From NCBI GenBank assembly GCA_030446765.1, contig JAUJMR010000001.1, positions 716,352 through 756,360 on the forward strand: a stretch of 40,009 bases of DNA. Reading direction: 5' to 3'. This DNA comes from Chloroflexia bacterium. GTDB lineage: Bacteria; Chloroflexota; Chloroflexia; Thermobaculales; Thermobaculaceae. This document shows, piece by piece, positions 1 to 8,996 of the stretch. How positions within the stretch are numbered: the first letter of the stretch is position 1; the number at the start of each line of letters is the position of its first letter. The position numbers and the translations under genes are program-made. The notes under the pieces were generated by a model. It was given only the letters and a program-made list of their open reading frames with translations, searched no databases and had not been told where the DNA came from.

Positions 1-90
1 ATTCCAGGTGTGCGAGGAGACCGTGGTCGTGGCTGTAAATCCGCCAAAGCGTTCGGATTGTTTTTGAACACGCTCCAACCGGCCAGCGTG

Positions 91-351
91 TCAATCATCC
101 TCCCAGGGGCGCGGGCGGTGATGCCGGAGCTGTGTTCCGTCCGGCAGGACAGTGACGTCCTCCTCGGCGATGAGGAGTGACAGGCCCAGGCGGCGGAGCA
201 GTCGCAGGCTTGCCGCCCGACCGGCCTCCGTTTCGCCCAGGACCCACCTCCCGGCGACGAACACGTACTGCTCACCGCACTGCTGTGCCCGCGCGGAGAG
301 GCGGTGGATCGCCTCGCTCGGTTGCGCTGTCTCGGGTCGCGACTCGCTCAT
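91..351 (-). CDS. hypothetical protein, 86 aa
   Basis: I do not recognise this family. The frame stays open further upstream, but the ATG at 349-351 is the likely start because the residues before it are low-complexity and rich in Cys and Arg. The protein begins MSESRPETAQ and has a mixed, soluble-looking composition: a central segment CGEQYVFVAGRWVLGE followed by a leucine-rich stretch and an acidic C-terminus. It has no signal peptide or membrane segment. It is divergent from smc, with about 100 bases between the two starts. The Shine-Dalgarno is weak. It reads like a small conserved hypothetical, but a spurious frame in GC-rich DNA is possible. Confidence 0.5.
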   Translation of the reverse strand: MSESRPETAQPSEAIHRLSARAQQCGEQYVFVAGRWVLGETEAGRAASLRLLRRLGLSLLIAEEDVTVLPDGTQLRHHRPRPWEDD

Positions 352-377
352 CGCGCAAGGATAGCAGGGACGGTGCG

Positions 378-407
378 TTGATGGGGCGCGTCGGGGGTTG
401 ATACAAT
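378..407 (+). promoter_or_regulatory. candidate sigma-70-type promoter of smc
   Basis: TTGATG at 378-383 and TACAAT at 402-407 are separated by 18 bases. Transcription would start near 414, about 36 bases before the smc ATG. This is a consensus match only. Confidence 0.45.
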
Positions 408-449
408 GGGCTCTCCTATGACCGACGCACCACCCGAGCATCCCACCAG

Positions 450-3400
450 ATGAGAGTCCTCAGCCTGGATGTCCACGGCTTCAAAAGCTTCGCGCAGTCC
501 ACGCGACTGGAGTTCGACGACGGCGTGGCCGGCATCGTCGGGCCGAACGGCTCGGGCAAGAGCAACGTCGTAGAGGCGGTGCGCTGGGTGCTTGGCGAGC
601 AGAGCTACTCGCAACTGCGGGGCAAGCGCACCGAGGACGTCATCTGGTCGGGCACGAAGGGCCGCGCCGCCGCTGGGATGGCGGAGGTTTCCATCACCTT
701 CGACAACGCCGACCGTTTCCTGCCTATCGAATACGCCGAGGTGACGATCACCCGACGGGCATACCGCAGCGGCGAGAACGAGTACCTGATCAATCGCAGC
801 CGCGTGCGTCTGCGGGACATTATCGCGCTCGTCTCCGCGATGGGGCAGGGATACACGGTCGTCAGCCAGGGCACCGCGGACGCCGCGCTTTCACTCACAC
901 CGGAGAACCGACGCAGTCTGTTCGAGGAGGCCGCGGACATCACGCAGCACTACGCCCGCCGAGACGAGACCCTGCGCCGCTTCACCGAGATGCAAACAAA
1001 CGCCACACGCGTCGGTGACCTTCTCAGCGAACTTGCCCCCCGGCTGCGCGCACTGGCACGGCAGGCGCGGCAGGCACGAGAGCGCGAGGCCGAGGAGCAG
1101 CATCTGCGCGACCTGCAGCTGGCGTACTACTCGCGCGAACTGGCGCGCTCCACCCAAGCGCTGCACGCCGCCCGGGAGGAGCTTGCCGCCGCGGAACGGC
1201 GCGCTCGCGACCTACGGGCGCAGTGCGAGACACTCAGCCTGCGGGATCAAGAACTTCGGCAAAGTCTGAACGTGGCGGAGGTGGACCTTTCGCAGATGGA
1301 AGAAGAGCGAGCGCTGCTGAGCCGGGACGAGGACACGTGCCGGCGAACGCTGCGCGAGGCAGAGTACCGCGCCGCGGAGTGCGCGCGGGAACTGGCGGGC
1401 GCGGAGTCGCGGCATAAGGCTGCGACGGCGGCCGTCGACGCGGCGCGCAATGAGCTACAGGCGACGACATCGGCGCATGAGCACGCAAATGCAAGCCTGA
1501 CGTCGGCTCGACAGCAACTCGCGGAGGCGGAACAGGACGAGGCAGAACGCAGCACCGAGCGAAAGGCCGCGCTGGCGGAACTGGATCGGCTCCGTGCCGA
1601 GGCACGCAAGTGCGACGAGGACACCAGACAACAGCGCGAGTTGATTACCGCACTTTCGGAACGGCTCGAAACCATCCAGGCGGACCAGCATATGCAGGCG
1701 AACGCCCTGGAGGAACAGCGGAGTGCGCTCGATCAGGGCATCAGAACGGAACAGGTCTTCGACGAAGCCGCCCGCTCCGCCCGGGAGGCCGCCGTGCGCG
1801 CTGACGCCGCCGTCGAGGAGATCCGCCACGCCGCACGGCGGATCGCCGACGAGCACGCCCGGCTGAATGCGGTGCTCGTGGAGGCCCGTGCTGATGTGCG
1901 GGAAAAGCAAAGCAGGCTCTCACTCCTGTCGGAGATGCATCACTCCGGAGCAGGTCTCAATCGGGGCGCGCAGACTGTGGTGCGGGCATCCGCGAAGCGG
2001 GAGTTGACGGGCATTGTCGGCACCCTGGGCTCGGTGATCGCGGTACCCGAGCACCTGGAGCAAGCGGTGGAATCCGTGCTCGGCGCGGCGCTGCAAAACG
2101 TCGTCACCCGTCGCTGGGCGGACGCGGAGCAGGCGATAGCTTTACTGAAGCGGTCGGGCGCGGGCCGGGTCACGTTCCTGCCGCTCGATACCCTGCGCCC
2201 ACCCACACGACCGGGCGTACCCGCTGGTGCAGGCATCATCGGCATTGCGGCAGAGCTCGTGGACGCGGATCCCGACGTACGTCCAGCGCTCCTCCACGCA
2301 CTCGGCCGCGTCCTGATCGTGGAGGACCTGCCCACAGCACGCTCGATCGTGCAGCGCATGGGTGGCGTCAGCGCCGTGGTCACGCTTGGCGGGGAAACGC
2401 TGCGTCCGGGTGGCTCACTGACCGGCGGCGCGCCCGTACGCGAGAGCGGGATGCTGGCGCGGGAGCGAGAGCTCCGGGACCTGCCTGTCCAGATTGAACG
2501 AGCGCAGCGCACGATGCAGGAAACGGAACGATCCCTCGGAGATGCCGGGCAGAGCCGTGAATCCCTCGTGGAGCAGGAACGACGCCTGCAGCAAGAGCAA
2601 CTGGCGGCCGTTCACGCCGTACGCCAGGCTGAGTCTCAGCTGGCCGGAGCACGACGAGAACAGGACCGGCTCCGCCAGCAGGAAGAATGGCTGCGTGCGA
2701 CCATCGATCGTACCGTCACCGAGTGCGAGACGCTACAATCCCGGCTGAATACGGCGCGGGAGACGCTCCTTGCAGCCGAGAAGCGGGCTCGTCTGGTGAC
2801 CGGGGAGCTGCAGCGGGCGGTTCACACAGCGGGAGCGTCCGAACAGGATTCGCGGGAGGCGGCATCTCGCCTCGCAGCGCTTCGAACGATCCTCGCCGTC
2901 GCGCAGGAGCGGGAGCGGTCCGCACAGGCCACGCGAACGAAGACGCAGGAGACGCTACGGACCGCGGAGGCGGAGTGGCGACAACATGAGCGCGTCGCCG
3001 CCGCCGGAACAGCACGCACAGATGCAGCGCAGCACGAGGTGCGGGAGAGCCGGAAGCGACTGGAGCCCGTGCAGGCGCGGCTGCGCGAGCTGGATCGTCG
3101 CATCGAGCCTGCACGGTCCGCACTCCGCGCCCGGAGACAGGAACTGGAGCGGGTACGGGAAGAGGCCGCACACACCGGCGCACGGGCGGTAAAGCTGGAG
3201 GAGGAGCGCACACACTCTACTCTGCGGGTACAGAGGGCGGACGATGCGCATTTCGGACTGCTAGAGCGCGCCGCTCGAGAGACGGGCAACGCCGAGATCC
3301 CTGATGGACTCATGCCGCCCGATGATGTGGAGGCGCGCATCCGGAAGACGACGGACCGTCTGGCGCGCATTGGCCCGGTGAACGCACTCGCCGCCCGAGA

Positions 3401-3983
3401 GCACGACGAGATTAAGGAACGGGCGGCCTTTCTGGAGCGCCAGCTCGGAGACATACAGACAGCCCAGAACGACCTGCAAACGCTGATCGGGACGATCGAA
3501 GAGCAGATGGAACGCCGATTCACCGAGACCTTCAGTGTGGTGTCGCAGCGCTTCGGGGCGAACTTCGCGCGGCTGTTCAATGGCGGCACGGCGCAGCTTG
3601 CGCTGGTCAGCAAGGGGGATATCGTCGGGGTTGAGATCCAGGCCCAGCCGCCCGGCAAGCGGCTTGGTAACCTCTCGCTGCTCTCCGGTGGCGAGCGAGC
3701 GCTCACGTCGTGCGCTCTCCTGTTCGCGCTGATCCAAGCCGGGGGCGCACCTTTCTGCGTGCTCGACGAGGTGGACGCCGCACTCGATGAGAGCAATGTC
3801 GGCAGATTTTGCGACCTGCTGGAGGAACTCGCGCGAGACACCCAGTTCATCGTCGTGACCCATAACCGTGGCACGATCGAGCGGGCGAGCCGGTTGTATG
3901 GCATCTCGATGGAGGCGAGTGGAATCAGCAAGGTGCTCAGCCTGCAGCTTGAGGAGGTGGCATCGCATCGCGCCACGGCGTAG
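450..3983 (+). CDS. smc: chromosome segregation protein SMC
   Basis: SMC is the ATPase core of the bacterial condensin complex (with ScpA and ScpB) that loads on and folds the chromosome. The 1177-residue length is normal. The N-terminal head has Walker A GPNGSGKS at residues 31-38. Two long Arg/Glu/Ala-rich coiled coils flank a hinge at about 515-680, which starts near [10 protein letters not shown]. The C-terminal head carries the ABC signature LSGGE at 1078-1082 and Walker B FCVLDE, with D1106 and E1107. The ATG at 450 has no clear Shine-Dalgarno of its own. It overlaps by ATGA the stop of an 11-codon reading frame starting at 418, which may couple its translation. scpA and scpB are not adjacent. 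Identification is secure. Confidence 0.97.
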   Translation: MRVLSLDVHGFKSFAQSTRLEFDDGVAGIVGPNGSGKSNVVEAVRWVLGEQSYSQLRGKRTEDVIWSGTKGRAAAGMAEVSITFDNADRFLPIEYAEVTITRRAYRSGENEYLINRSRVRLRDIIALVSAMGQGYTVVSQGTADAALSLTPENRRSLFEEAADITQHYARRDETLRRFTEMQTNATRVGDLLSELAPRLRALARQARQAREREAEEQHLRDLQLAYYSRELARSTQALHAAREELAAAERRARDLRAQCETLSLRDQELRQSLNVAEVDLSQMEEERALLSRDEDTCRRTLREAEYRAAECARELAGAESRHKAATAAVDAARNELQATTSAHEHANASLTSARQQLAEAEQDEAERSTERKAALAELDRLRAEARKCDEDTRQQRELITALSERLETIQADQHMQANALEEQRSALDQGIRTEQVFDEAARSAREAAVRADAAVEEIRHAARRIADEHARLNAVLVEARADVREKQSRLSLLSEMHHSGAGLNRGAQTVVRASAKRELTGIVGTLGSVIAVPEHLEQAVESVLGAALQNVVTRRWADAEQAIALLKRSGAGRVTFLPLDTLRPPTRPGVPAGAGIIGIAAELVDADPDVRPALLHALGRVLIVEDLPTARSIVQRMGGVSAVVTLGGETLRPGGSLTGGAPVRESGMLARERELRDLPVQIERAQRTMQETERSLGDAGQSRESLVEQERRLQQEQLAAVHAVRQAESQLAGARREQDRLRQQEEWLRATIDRTVTECETLQSRLNTARETLLAAEKRARLVTGELQRAVHTAGASEQDSREAASRLAALRTILAVAQERERSAQATRTKTQETLRTAEAEWRQHERVAAAGTARTDAAQHEVRESRKRLEPVQARLRELDRRIEPARSALRARRQELERVREEAAHTGARAVKLEEERTHSTLRVQRADDAHFGLLERAARETGNAEIPDGLMPPDDVEARIRKTTDRLARIGPVNALAAREHDEIKERAAFLERQLGDIQTAQNDLQTLIGTIEEQMERRFTETFSVVSQRFGANFARLFNGGTAQLALVSKGDIVGVEIQAQPPGKRLGNLSLLSGGERALTSCALLFALIQAGGAPFCVLDEVDAALDESNVGRFCDLLEELARDTQFIVVTHNRGTIERASRLYGISMEASGISKVLSLQLEEVASHRATA

Positions 3984-4020
3984 AACGGCGCAGGTGTGCC
4001 ATCTGGAACGATTGTCGAGG

Positions 4021-4049
4021 TTGCCTCGCCAGGAGGCTTTTGCTAAACT
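4021..4049 (+). promoter_or_regulatory. candidate promoter of tRNA-Gln
   Basis: TTGCCT at 4021-4026 and TAAACT at 4044-4049 have the ideal 17-base spacing. The tRNA begins 33 bases after the -10 element. This is a consensus match only. Confidence 0.5.
4023..4041 (+). terminator. short hairpin plus T-run after smc
   Basis: GCCTC (4023-4027) pairs with GAGGC (4033-4037) around a 5-base loop and is followed by TTTT. It sits 40 bases after the smc stop and overlaps the tRNA-Gln promoter. The stem is short, so it is probably a weak terminator. Confidence 0.35.
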
Positions 4050-4081
4050 ATTCGAGCAACCACAAGGCATCCGTGCCACGA

Positions 4082-4155
4082 TGGGGAATCGTCTAATGGT
4101 AGGACGACTGACTCTGAATCAGTTAATCGGGGTTCGAATCCCTGTTCCCCAGCCA
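4082..4155 (+). tRNA. tRNA-Gln (anticodon CUG)
   Basis: A full cloverleaf can be drawn. The acceptor TGGGGAA (4082-4088) pairs with TTCCCCA (4145-4151). The anticodon stem ACTGA/TCAGT encloses the loop CTCTGAA, giving anticodon CTG, which reads CAG. The T-loop is GTTCGAATC. The U1-A72 acceptor end is characteristic of tRNA-Gln. The discriminator is G4152 and CCA is encoded (4153-4155). Confidence 0.97.
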
Positions 4156-4732
4156 ATTCGCAAGATGACATAGGGGCTACAGTGCGCTCCTGATTGACAG
4201 ACTACGCCAGGACCCGCATATCCATACCCCTACAAGCTTTCCTTCCTACTCTCGGGCTGCATCGAGATCAGCACCGTAAGTCTTCCCCAGTAGCGGCCCG
4301 AACACCTTGCGTGGTGGGCAGACCAGAACCACTTGCCATTCCTCGGCGAGCCGATTTCCTCCCATGCATTCCCCAGGCAATACGGGGAACCGCCACTCCC
4401 GGCCCGATCTCCTTCCTATGGGGGCCAGCTTTAGAAGCGCGCTCGTAGTACTGATGGCCCTCGATCAGATTGAGCGGATGGTAGAGCAGTTGCTGCAGCG
4501 CGACCGGCCGTGGATGGAGCGTGCTTCATAAAAACCCGCACCTGTCGGGTTTACAGTTCCCGCTCCATAGTTGCCAGTTATCTGCAGTGGCCCTCGTTCT
4601 GCTAGCCCGGTCCTGTGGACTTGGCGTGGTCGCAGGATCGCGTTGAGCAGACCAAACTGCGCCAGTCATGGTGGATAGCGCTAGGCACGGTCCGTGGATG
4701 CCACAATCCAGTCGAAGTGGAGGGAAGGCACA
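4156..4732. other. gene-poor region with possible gene remnant
   Basis: I found no convincing gene in this 577-base stretch downstream of tRNA-Gln. Short open frames here have no recognisable domain. A plus-strand frame ending at 4531 closes with a helical-looking tail (MALDQIERMVEQLL) that could be the end of a decayed gene. A 7-bp hairpin follows it at 4532. DNA 3' of a tRNA gene is a common place for integrated elements to leave scars, but I see no integrase and no repeat of the tRNA 3' end. Confidence 0.4.
4532..4552 (+). terminator. terminator-like hairpin
   Basis: AAACCCG (4532-4538) pairs perfectly with CGGGTTT (4546-4552) around a 7-base loop. It is flanked by A on the left and ends in TTT, so it could act weakly on either strand. 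Confidence 0.4.
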
Positions 4733-5488
4733 ATGATGCGGGACACGCTGGACCCTGAGGAGGTCGAGACGAGGGTCCTCCACTCACTCGTCGACTTCCA
4801 TGGAAAGGATGTAGTGGAGGTCGGCTGCGGGGACGGACGTCTCACCTGGCGCTACGCCCACCACGCCGCCTCGGTGCTTGCCTTCGACCCCGAACTGGAG
4901 ATGATCGAGCTCGCCCGTGAGCAGATGCCCCAGGAGTTGCGGCCCCGTGTGGAGCTCCGCGCGTCGGACGTCGAGGGGATTGACCTCTCGGAGGGTGCGT
5001 TCGACATCGCGCTCCTCTCGTGGTCGCTGTGCTGAATCGCGCCCGAGGGCGTCGTCGACGCTCTGAGGAAGCTCCACCGGGCACTGAGGCCCGGCGGAGT
5101 GCTCCTCGATATCCACCCGGAGCCAGAGGACGCCCATGTCGAGGTTCACGCGGGCGACGGCATCCTCATCGCTGGCAGGCCGGACCAGTCCGCGTACCAC
5201 GAGAACGTTCGGGTCGCTCGCACTGAGTTAGGGAAGATTATCCGGGAGGGTGTCTTCGCGCTGGAAGAGAGCACCGTCTTCGAGCTGCTAGACCCGTTCG
5301 AGGGACTCGACGACTGGCTGGAGTACATGCGTGACTACGAGAGCAACGTGCCGCTCGACCCTGCGCTCGCGGCTCGCACTCGAGAGTTACTGGACCGCAC
5401 GGGAGGCCGTCTGAAGGTTCGGTTGCGCGTGTGGGGGTCCCGTCTGCGGAGGCTAGAGCCAGGCATTGCAGGTACCGCCACTCAGTAG
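4733..5488 (+). pseudogene. SAM-dependent class I methyltransferase interrupted by in-frame TGA
   Basis: The gene starts at ATG 4733 behind a good Shine-Dalgarno (GGAGGG at 4719-4724). Motif I of class I methyltransferases, VEVGCGDG, lies at residues 28-35, and an acidic motif II follows (AFDPELEM). The frame is closed by TGA at 5033-5035 (codon 101), after SWSLC, and then continues in the same frame with the expected motif (ALRPGGVLLDIHP) to TAG at 5486-5488. Without the stop it would be a normal 251-residue enzyme. A TGC or TGT cysteine codon mutated to TGA fits the context. The alternatives are a sequencing error or, less likely, UGA recoding. The substrate is unknown. It lies alone between gene-poor DNA and a convergent regulator gene. 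Confidence 0.8.
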
Positions 5489-5679
5489 ATTCTAGAATTC
5501 TCGCCGAAAAGCTGGGGTTGGGCAGGTGATGCTGGCGGCGAAAGGGCCACTGAATGCGCTAAGCACCGATTCGCCTGCTCCCCGCGCCGGTCGTAGCGCT
5601 TCGTGGTCCCCACCGACGTGTCTCCTGCGAGTTAGCTGGCGGCAGGGAGAGCAGCAGGACCAGTGCGGGATCCGCAGTT

Positions 5680-6039
5680 TCAGGCGGCGCTGCCCAGGTG
5701 TCGATAGACGGTCTCGACCAGGTCCCCGATGTCGAACGGCTTGCGTATCAGTGCTTGCGCCCCGGATGCTCCTACATCCACATGCCTAGCTGCGCTCATC
5801 AAGAGGACGACGGTGTCGCGGGTCTCGGGGTCCTCCCGCAGGTGGCTGGTCAGCTCCAGACCGCCCATCCGGGGCATCATGATATCGGTTAGCACCAGAT
5901 CTGGGAGTTCCTCGCGCGCGATCCACAGCGCCTCCAGACCATCGTGCGCCGTCAGCACACTTACCTGGCCGTCATCGAGGAGCATCGAGATGAGCTCTAC
6001 TATATCCGCTTCGTCATCCACCACGAGCACCGTGCTCAT
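5680..6039 (-). CDS. single-domain response regulator (CheY-like receiver)
   Basis: This is a 119-residue stand-alone receiver domain. The acidic pocket is D8/D9, the phosphoacceptor is D52 (LVLTDIMMP), the switch Ser is S82 and the conserved Lys is K100 in IRKPF. There is no output domain, so it must act by protein contact. The ATG at 6039 is chosen because AGGAGGGG, inside the end of the upstream ATPase gene, lies at the right distance. The longer frame adds only 14 unlikely residues. The gene follows the KaiC-like ATPase with a 7-base gap, so the two are co-transcribed and probably act in one signalling path. No histidine kinase is nearby. Confidence 0.93.
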   Translation of the reverse strand: MSTVLVVDDEADIVELISMLLDDGQVSVLTAHDGLEALWIAREELPDLVLTDIMMPRMGGLELTSHLREDPETRDTVVLLMSAARHVDVGASGAQALIRKPFDIGDLVETVYRHLGSAA

Positions 6040-6046
6040 CGTTCGC

Positions 6047-6715
6047 TCACCCCTCCTGACGCAGAATGACACCGGCGGCACTCACCTCATACGGGTGCCA
6101 CCCGCTCAGGTGCGCGCTGCCAACCATCTTGGGGATGCGCAGCATCCGCTGCTCGCGCGGCCCGTCGGCGCGCATGTCCATCAGAATCACCGCATCGGCG
6201 AGGCACTGCTCCTCGAGGCTATCCTCAACGCCGTACTGGCTCATCACCATGATGGTGGTGCAGCCCAGCAGGAAAAGTGCCGTCCCCAGACTCGCCATGA
6301 ACCGCCGGACGGCGACTCGGTCTCCGATCGCGGTATGCAGGGGACCCACCGCATCGAGCACGACCAACTCGACCCCGTGCTCCCTGACGAACCGCCTGGC
6401 CACCTCCAGGAGGTCATCGAGCCCGCCTTTAGCGAGCAGGGCATTCACGCTGTGCACCTGCAGTTGACTGCCGACGACATCGGGTCGGTGGTACTCAAGC
6501 TCTTCAAGGGACGCGACAAGCTTCGTAACTCCGCCTGCTGCCGTGGTGAGTATCAGGGTGGCCCCGCCCTGTGCGATGCGGTGGAAGGCGACCTGGCTAG
6601 CAAGCATCGACTTTCCCGCGCCGGGAGGACCGGCAATGAGCACAGTCGATCCCTTGAGCAGCCCCCCGCCCATCGCCCCATCCAAGCCGGGTACGCCGGT
6701 AGTGACCCTATCCAT
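6047..6715 (-). CDS. KaiC/RadA-superfamily single-domain ATPase
   Basis: A 222-residue RecA-fold ATPase of the KaiC branch. It opens with the typical TTGVPGLDGAMGGGL segment. Walker A is GPPGAGKS (29-36) and Walker B is VELVVLD ending at D121. The segment after Walker A, where KaiC proteins usually carry a catalytic Glu pair (FEE-type motif), reads ILTTAAGG and lacks it. It is a single domain, unlike double-domain KaiC. The ATG at 6715 has GGAGG just upstream. The gene is co-transcribed with the downstream receiver protein. By family such proteins serve in signal transduction or regulation; the specific role is unknown. GvpD-like or circadian-type names are not justified by the sequence alone. 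Confidence 0.85.
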   Translation of the reverse strand: MDRVTTGVPGLDGAMGGGLLKGSTVLIAGPPGAGKSMLASQVAFHRIAQGGATLILTTAAGGVTKLVASLEELEYHRPDVVGSQLQVHSVNALLAKGGLDDLLEVARRFVREHGVELVVLDAVGPLHTAIGDRVAVRRFMASLGTALFLLGCTTIMVMSQYGVEDSLEEQCLADAVILMDMRADGPREQRMLRIPKMVGSAHLSGWHPYEVSAAGVILRQEG

Positions 6716-7086
6716 CCGTCCTCCAACTGGACATCCCGACGGCTATGCGTCGACGCAATTACAACTCGCATTATAGCAGGATGACGCGGGCAGATCGGTA
6801 CTTTGAGCAGCATCACGCAAATACGTCCGAGTAGCTAATGCCTGGCGATTCCACCGGCAGCCTGAGCCCACATCCGACTCGATCTGAATCCCCAACGCTA
6901 TGAGGTGCTGGCGCATGAATGACACTCGGTTGCGCCGCTGGGTGTCCTGGCGTATCCGACCGTCGCACACATCGCGGCAGCGTACTCCGGCCTGCGTCTT
7001 TGCTTTCATGCCGGGAGAGGACGCCAGCATGACATCAGTGGGAATCAGTTAGGATTCTGGGTGTTGCCGGGTACCCGCAATCACGC
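6716..7086. other. intergenic region, no gene seen
   Basis: Apart from the promoter element of the KaiC-like gene near 6770, I see nothing supportable here. A 95-codon minus-strand frame (6743-7030) has no recognisable domain and unfavourable composition. No clear terminator follows the ABC transporter operon, which ends at 7087. Confidence 0.4.
6767..6778 (-). promoter_or_regulatory. extended -10 promoter element before the KaiC-like gene
   Basis: Read on the minus strand, TGCTATAAT has a perfect TATAAT at 6775-6770 preceded by the TGN extension. It lies about 55 bases before the ATG. No good -35 element is visible, as is usual for extended -10 promoters. Confidence 0.55.
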
Positions 7087-7899
7087 CTATCGCGTGCCGG
7101 CGGCCCGATGCCGCAGCCGGGCGGGCAGGACATTCACTACTGGGACACCGAGCGCGGGGTCGCTGGTGACGTGCACCGGTACACCGTATACCTCCTGCAA
7201 CAGGGACGCGGTCAGCACGTCCTCCGCTGGTCCGTCCGCGACGATGCGCCACTCTGCCATCAGCAGTAGCCGCGGGAAATACAGCGCGGCGAGCGTGGGG
7301 TCGTGCATCGCCGCGAGGACCGTCAGACCCAGCTCATGGTGCAGATCCCGAATCGCGTCGAGTAACGCCGTCCGGTATCGCAGATCCAAGTGCGAGGTCG
7401 GCTCGTCGAGGAGCAGCAGCCGCGGTTCCTGGGCAACGGCCATCGCGAGCGCGACCCGCTGCTTCTGCCCGCCGCTCAGCGTCCCGTACTCCCGCTCCGC
7501 GAGATCGGCGCAACGTGCCAGGTCCAACGCCCGGTCCATGCTGTCGCGGTCCGTCGGCGTCACCGAGCCTAGCAGGGAGACATGTGGGGTACGGCCAAGG
7601 CCAACGACCTCGCGCACGCTCCAGCCGGGCGGCACGTCGAGCTCCTGTGGGAGGGTGGCGACGATCCGTGCGAGTTCCTTGCGTCCATACCCGCGCACCG
7701 GGCGGCCATCGATGCGGACTGTTCCCTCGTCCGCATGCCGGACGCCAGCGGCGAGGCGGAGCAGCGTCGTCTTACCACACCCGTTCGGTCCTAGGAGCGC
7801 CACAGCCTCGCCGGGCCGCACAGTCAGGCAGAAATCTTTGAGCACGGGGAGGCCGGCATATCCGAAGCTCACTGCGGTGAGTTCCAGACCGGCGCTCAC
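7087..7899 (-). CDS. btuD: cobalamin-type ABC importer, ATP-binding protein
   Basis: ATPase subunit of a BtuCDF/FecCDE-type importer that powers uptake of cobalamin (substrate inferred from the upstream riboswitch). The protein has 270 residues. It has Walker A GPNGCGKT (37-44), signature LSGGQ (141-145), Walker B LLLLDE (D165, E166) and switch histidine H199. The chosen start is the GTG at 7899 because it overlaps the permease stop as GTGA, the usual coupling signal. An ATG at 7935 in the same frame would lie inside the permease gene. It is the third gene of btuF-btuC-btuD. Siderophore importers share this architecture, so the name depends on the riboswitch. Confidence 0.88.
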   Translation of the reverse strand: MSAGLELTAVSFGYAGLPVLKDFCLTVRPGEAVALLGPNGCGKTTLLRLAAGVRHADEGTVRIDGRPVRGYGRKELARIVATLPQELDVPPGWSVREVVGLGRTPHVSLLGSVTPTDRDSMDRALDLARCADLAEREYGTLSGGQKQRVALAMAVAQEPRLLLLDEPTSHLDLRYRTALLDAIRDLHHELGLTVLAAMHDPTLAALYFPRLLLMAEWRIVADGPAEDVLTASLLQEVYGVPVHVTSDPALGVPVVNVLPARLRHRAAGTR

Positions 7900-8993
7900 G
7901 CGGCGTACGTTCCGCGTGTCCGCCGCAGGAGCCACAGAAAGAAGGGTGCACCGAGCAGCGAGGTGAGTAGCCCCACTGGCACCTCGCCCGGCGCCACGAT
8001 CAAGCGGCCCAACAGGTCAATCACCACGAGGAAGGCACCCCCCGCGAGCGCGCACGAGGGGATAAGCAGCCGGTGCCCAGGGCCGATCAACAGGCGAACG
8101 CCGTGCGGCACGATCAATCCGACGAAAGCGACAAGCCCGCTGATGGAAACGGCAAGCGCCGTGAGCAGTGCGGCGACGGCTATTGCGAGCACCTTAGCCC
8201 GCTCCACCCCAACTCCCAGATTGGCCGCTCCTTCTTCTCCAACCGCGAAGGCGTCGAGCGGGCGGGCCATCGCCCACGCGGCCACAAGGGCGAGTGCCAG
8301 GAGTGGCAGGAGCAGTCGGAGCTCCTGCCAGCCGGAGAGCGCGACGCCACCGAGCAGCCAGGCGAAGATGCTCTGAAGCTGCGTCTGCGCCACGCGGCTG
8401 TATAGCATCACGAAGCTCATCGACGATCCCAGAAGTGCGCTGACCGCCACACCTGCGAGCAACAAATGCATCGGCGGTGTGCGCGGTCCGACACGCGCGA
8501 GCATATACACCATCAGCGTGGACATCAGCGCCCCCACAAACGCAAAAAGGGGAACCGGACTGAATCCGAGCGCGGCGAAGCGCACCGAGAGCGAAAGCGC
8601 GACGACCGCGCCAAGCCCGGCACCCGCCGAGGAGCCGAGCACGTACGGATCGGCGAGCGGGTTGCGGAAGACCCCTTGCATAAGAGCACCGGCGGTCGCA
8701 AGCCCAGCCCCCACGACGAACGCCCCCACGACCCGAGGCAGCCGAAGTTGCAGTAGGATGGCCGCATCCGACGTGTCCCAAGTGCGCTCGATAGGGAAAA
8801 GCCCCGTCAGATCCAGCAGGATGAGGATCTCACGCCACACCGGGATCCCCGCGCTCCCCAGGGCAGCTCCGAACAGGATAGACAGGACCGACAGGAAAAC
8901 CAGCAGGCCAAGGACCAGCGCGGGGTACGGGCGCCGCAGGCGCACAGACGTGACCGCCCGCAGCGCCGGCGCCGAGGTACCCCGCGCGCCCAT
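7896..8993 (-). CDS. btuC: cobalamin-type ABC importer, FecCD-family permease
   Basis: Integral membrane subunit of 365 residues with about ten hydrophobic helices. It has the FecCD/BtuC signature region RLPRVVGAFVVGAGLA, then GALMQGVFRNPLADPYVLG and the glycine-rich GSSAGAGLG. The EAA-like cytoplasmic loop that contacts the ATPase lies in the second half (GEEGAANLGV). The ATG at 8993 follows the binding-protein stop by 3 bases. The stop overlaps the ATPase start by 4 bases. Two copies would form the channel with two BtuD subunits. Loss of TonB-type outer-membrane partners would be expected if the cell is monoderm, as most Chloroflexota are thought to be. Confidence 0.92.
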   Translation of the reverse strand: MGARGTSAPALRAVTSVRLRRPYPALVLGLLVFLSVLSILFGAALGSAGIPVWREILILLDLTGLFPIERTWDTSDAAILLQLRLPRVVGAFVVGAGLATAGALMQGVFRNPLADPYVLGSSAGAGLGAVVALSLSVRFAALGFSPVPLFAFVGALMSTLMVYMLARVGPRTPPMHLLLAGVAVSALLGSSMSFVMLYSRVAQTQLQSIFAWLLGGVALSGWQELRLLLPLLALALVAAWAMARPLDAFAVGEEGAANLGVGVERAKVLAIAVAALLTALAVSISGLVAFVGLIVPHGVRLLIGPGHRLLIPSCALAGGAFLVVIDLLGRLIVAPGEVPVGLLTSLLGAPFFLWLLRRTRGTYAA

Positions 8994-8996
8994 ACC

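Noticed and set aside
1-67. Plus-strand frame ending at TGA 65-67 (VCEETVVVAVNPPKRSDCF) as the end of a gene cut by the left edge
   Set aside because: Only 21 codons are visible and no family is recognisable; cannot be told from chance.
2822-3976. 384-codon minus-strand frame opposite smc
   Set aside because: Extremely Ser/Arg-rich, no motif; a shadow of the SMC coiled coil.
5033-5060. Selenocysteine insertion at the methyltransferase TGA
   Set aside because: The only hairpin is a 4-bp stem beginning within a few bases of the stop, not placed or shaped like a bacterial SECIS, and class I methyltransferases do not use Sec.
5729-6784. 351-codon plus-strand frame opposite the KaiC-like and receiver genes
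   Set aside because: The opposite strand has clear Walker and receiver motifs; this frame has none.
6743-7030. 95-codon minus-strand frame before the KaiC-like gene
   Set aside because: It would cover the perfect -10 element at 6770-6775, and has no recognisable domain.
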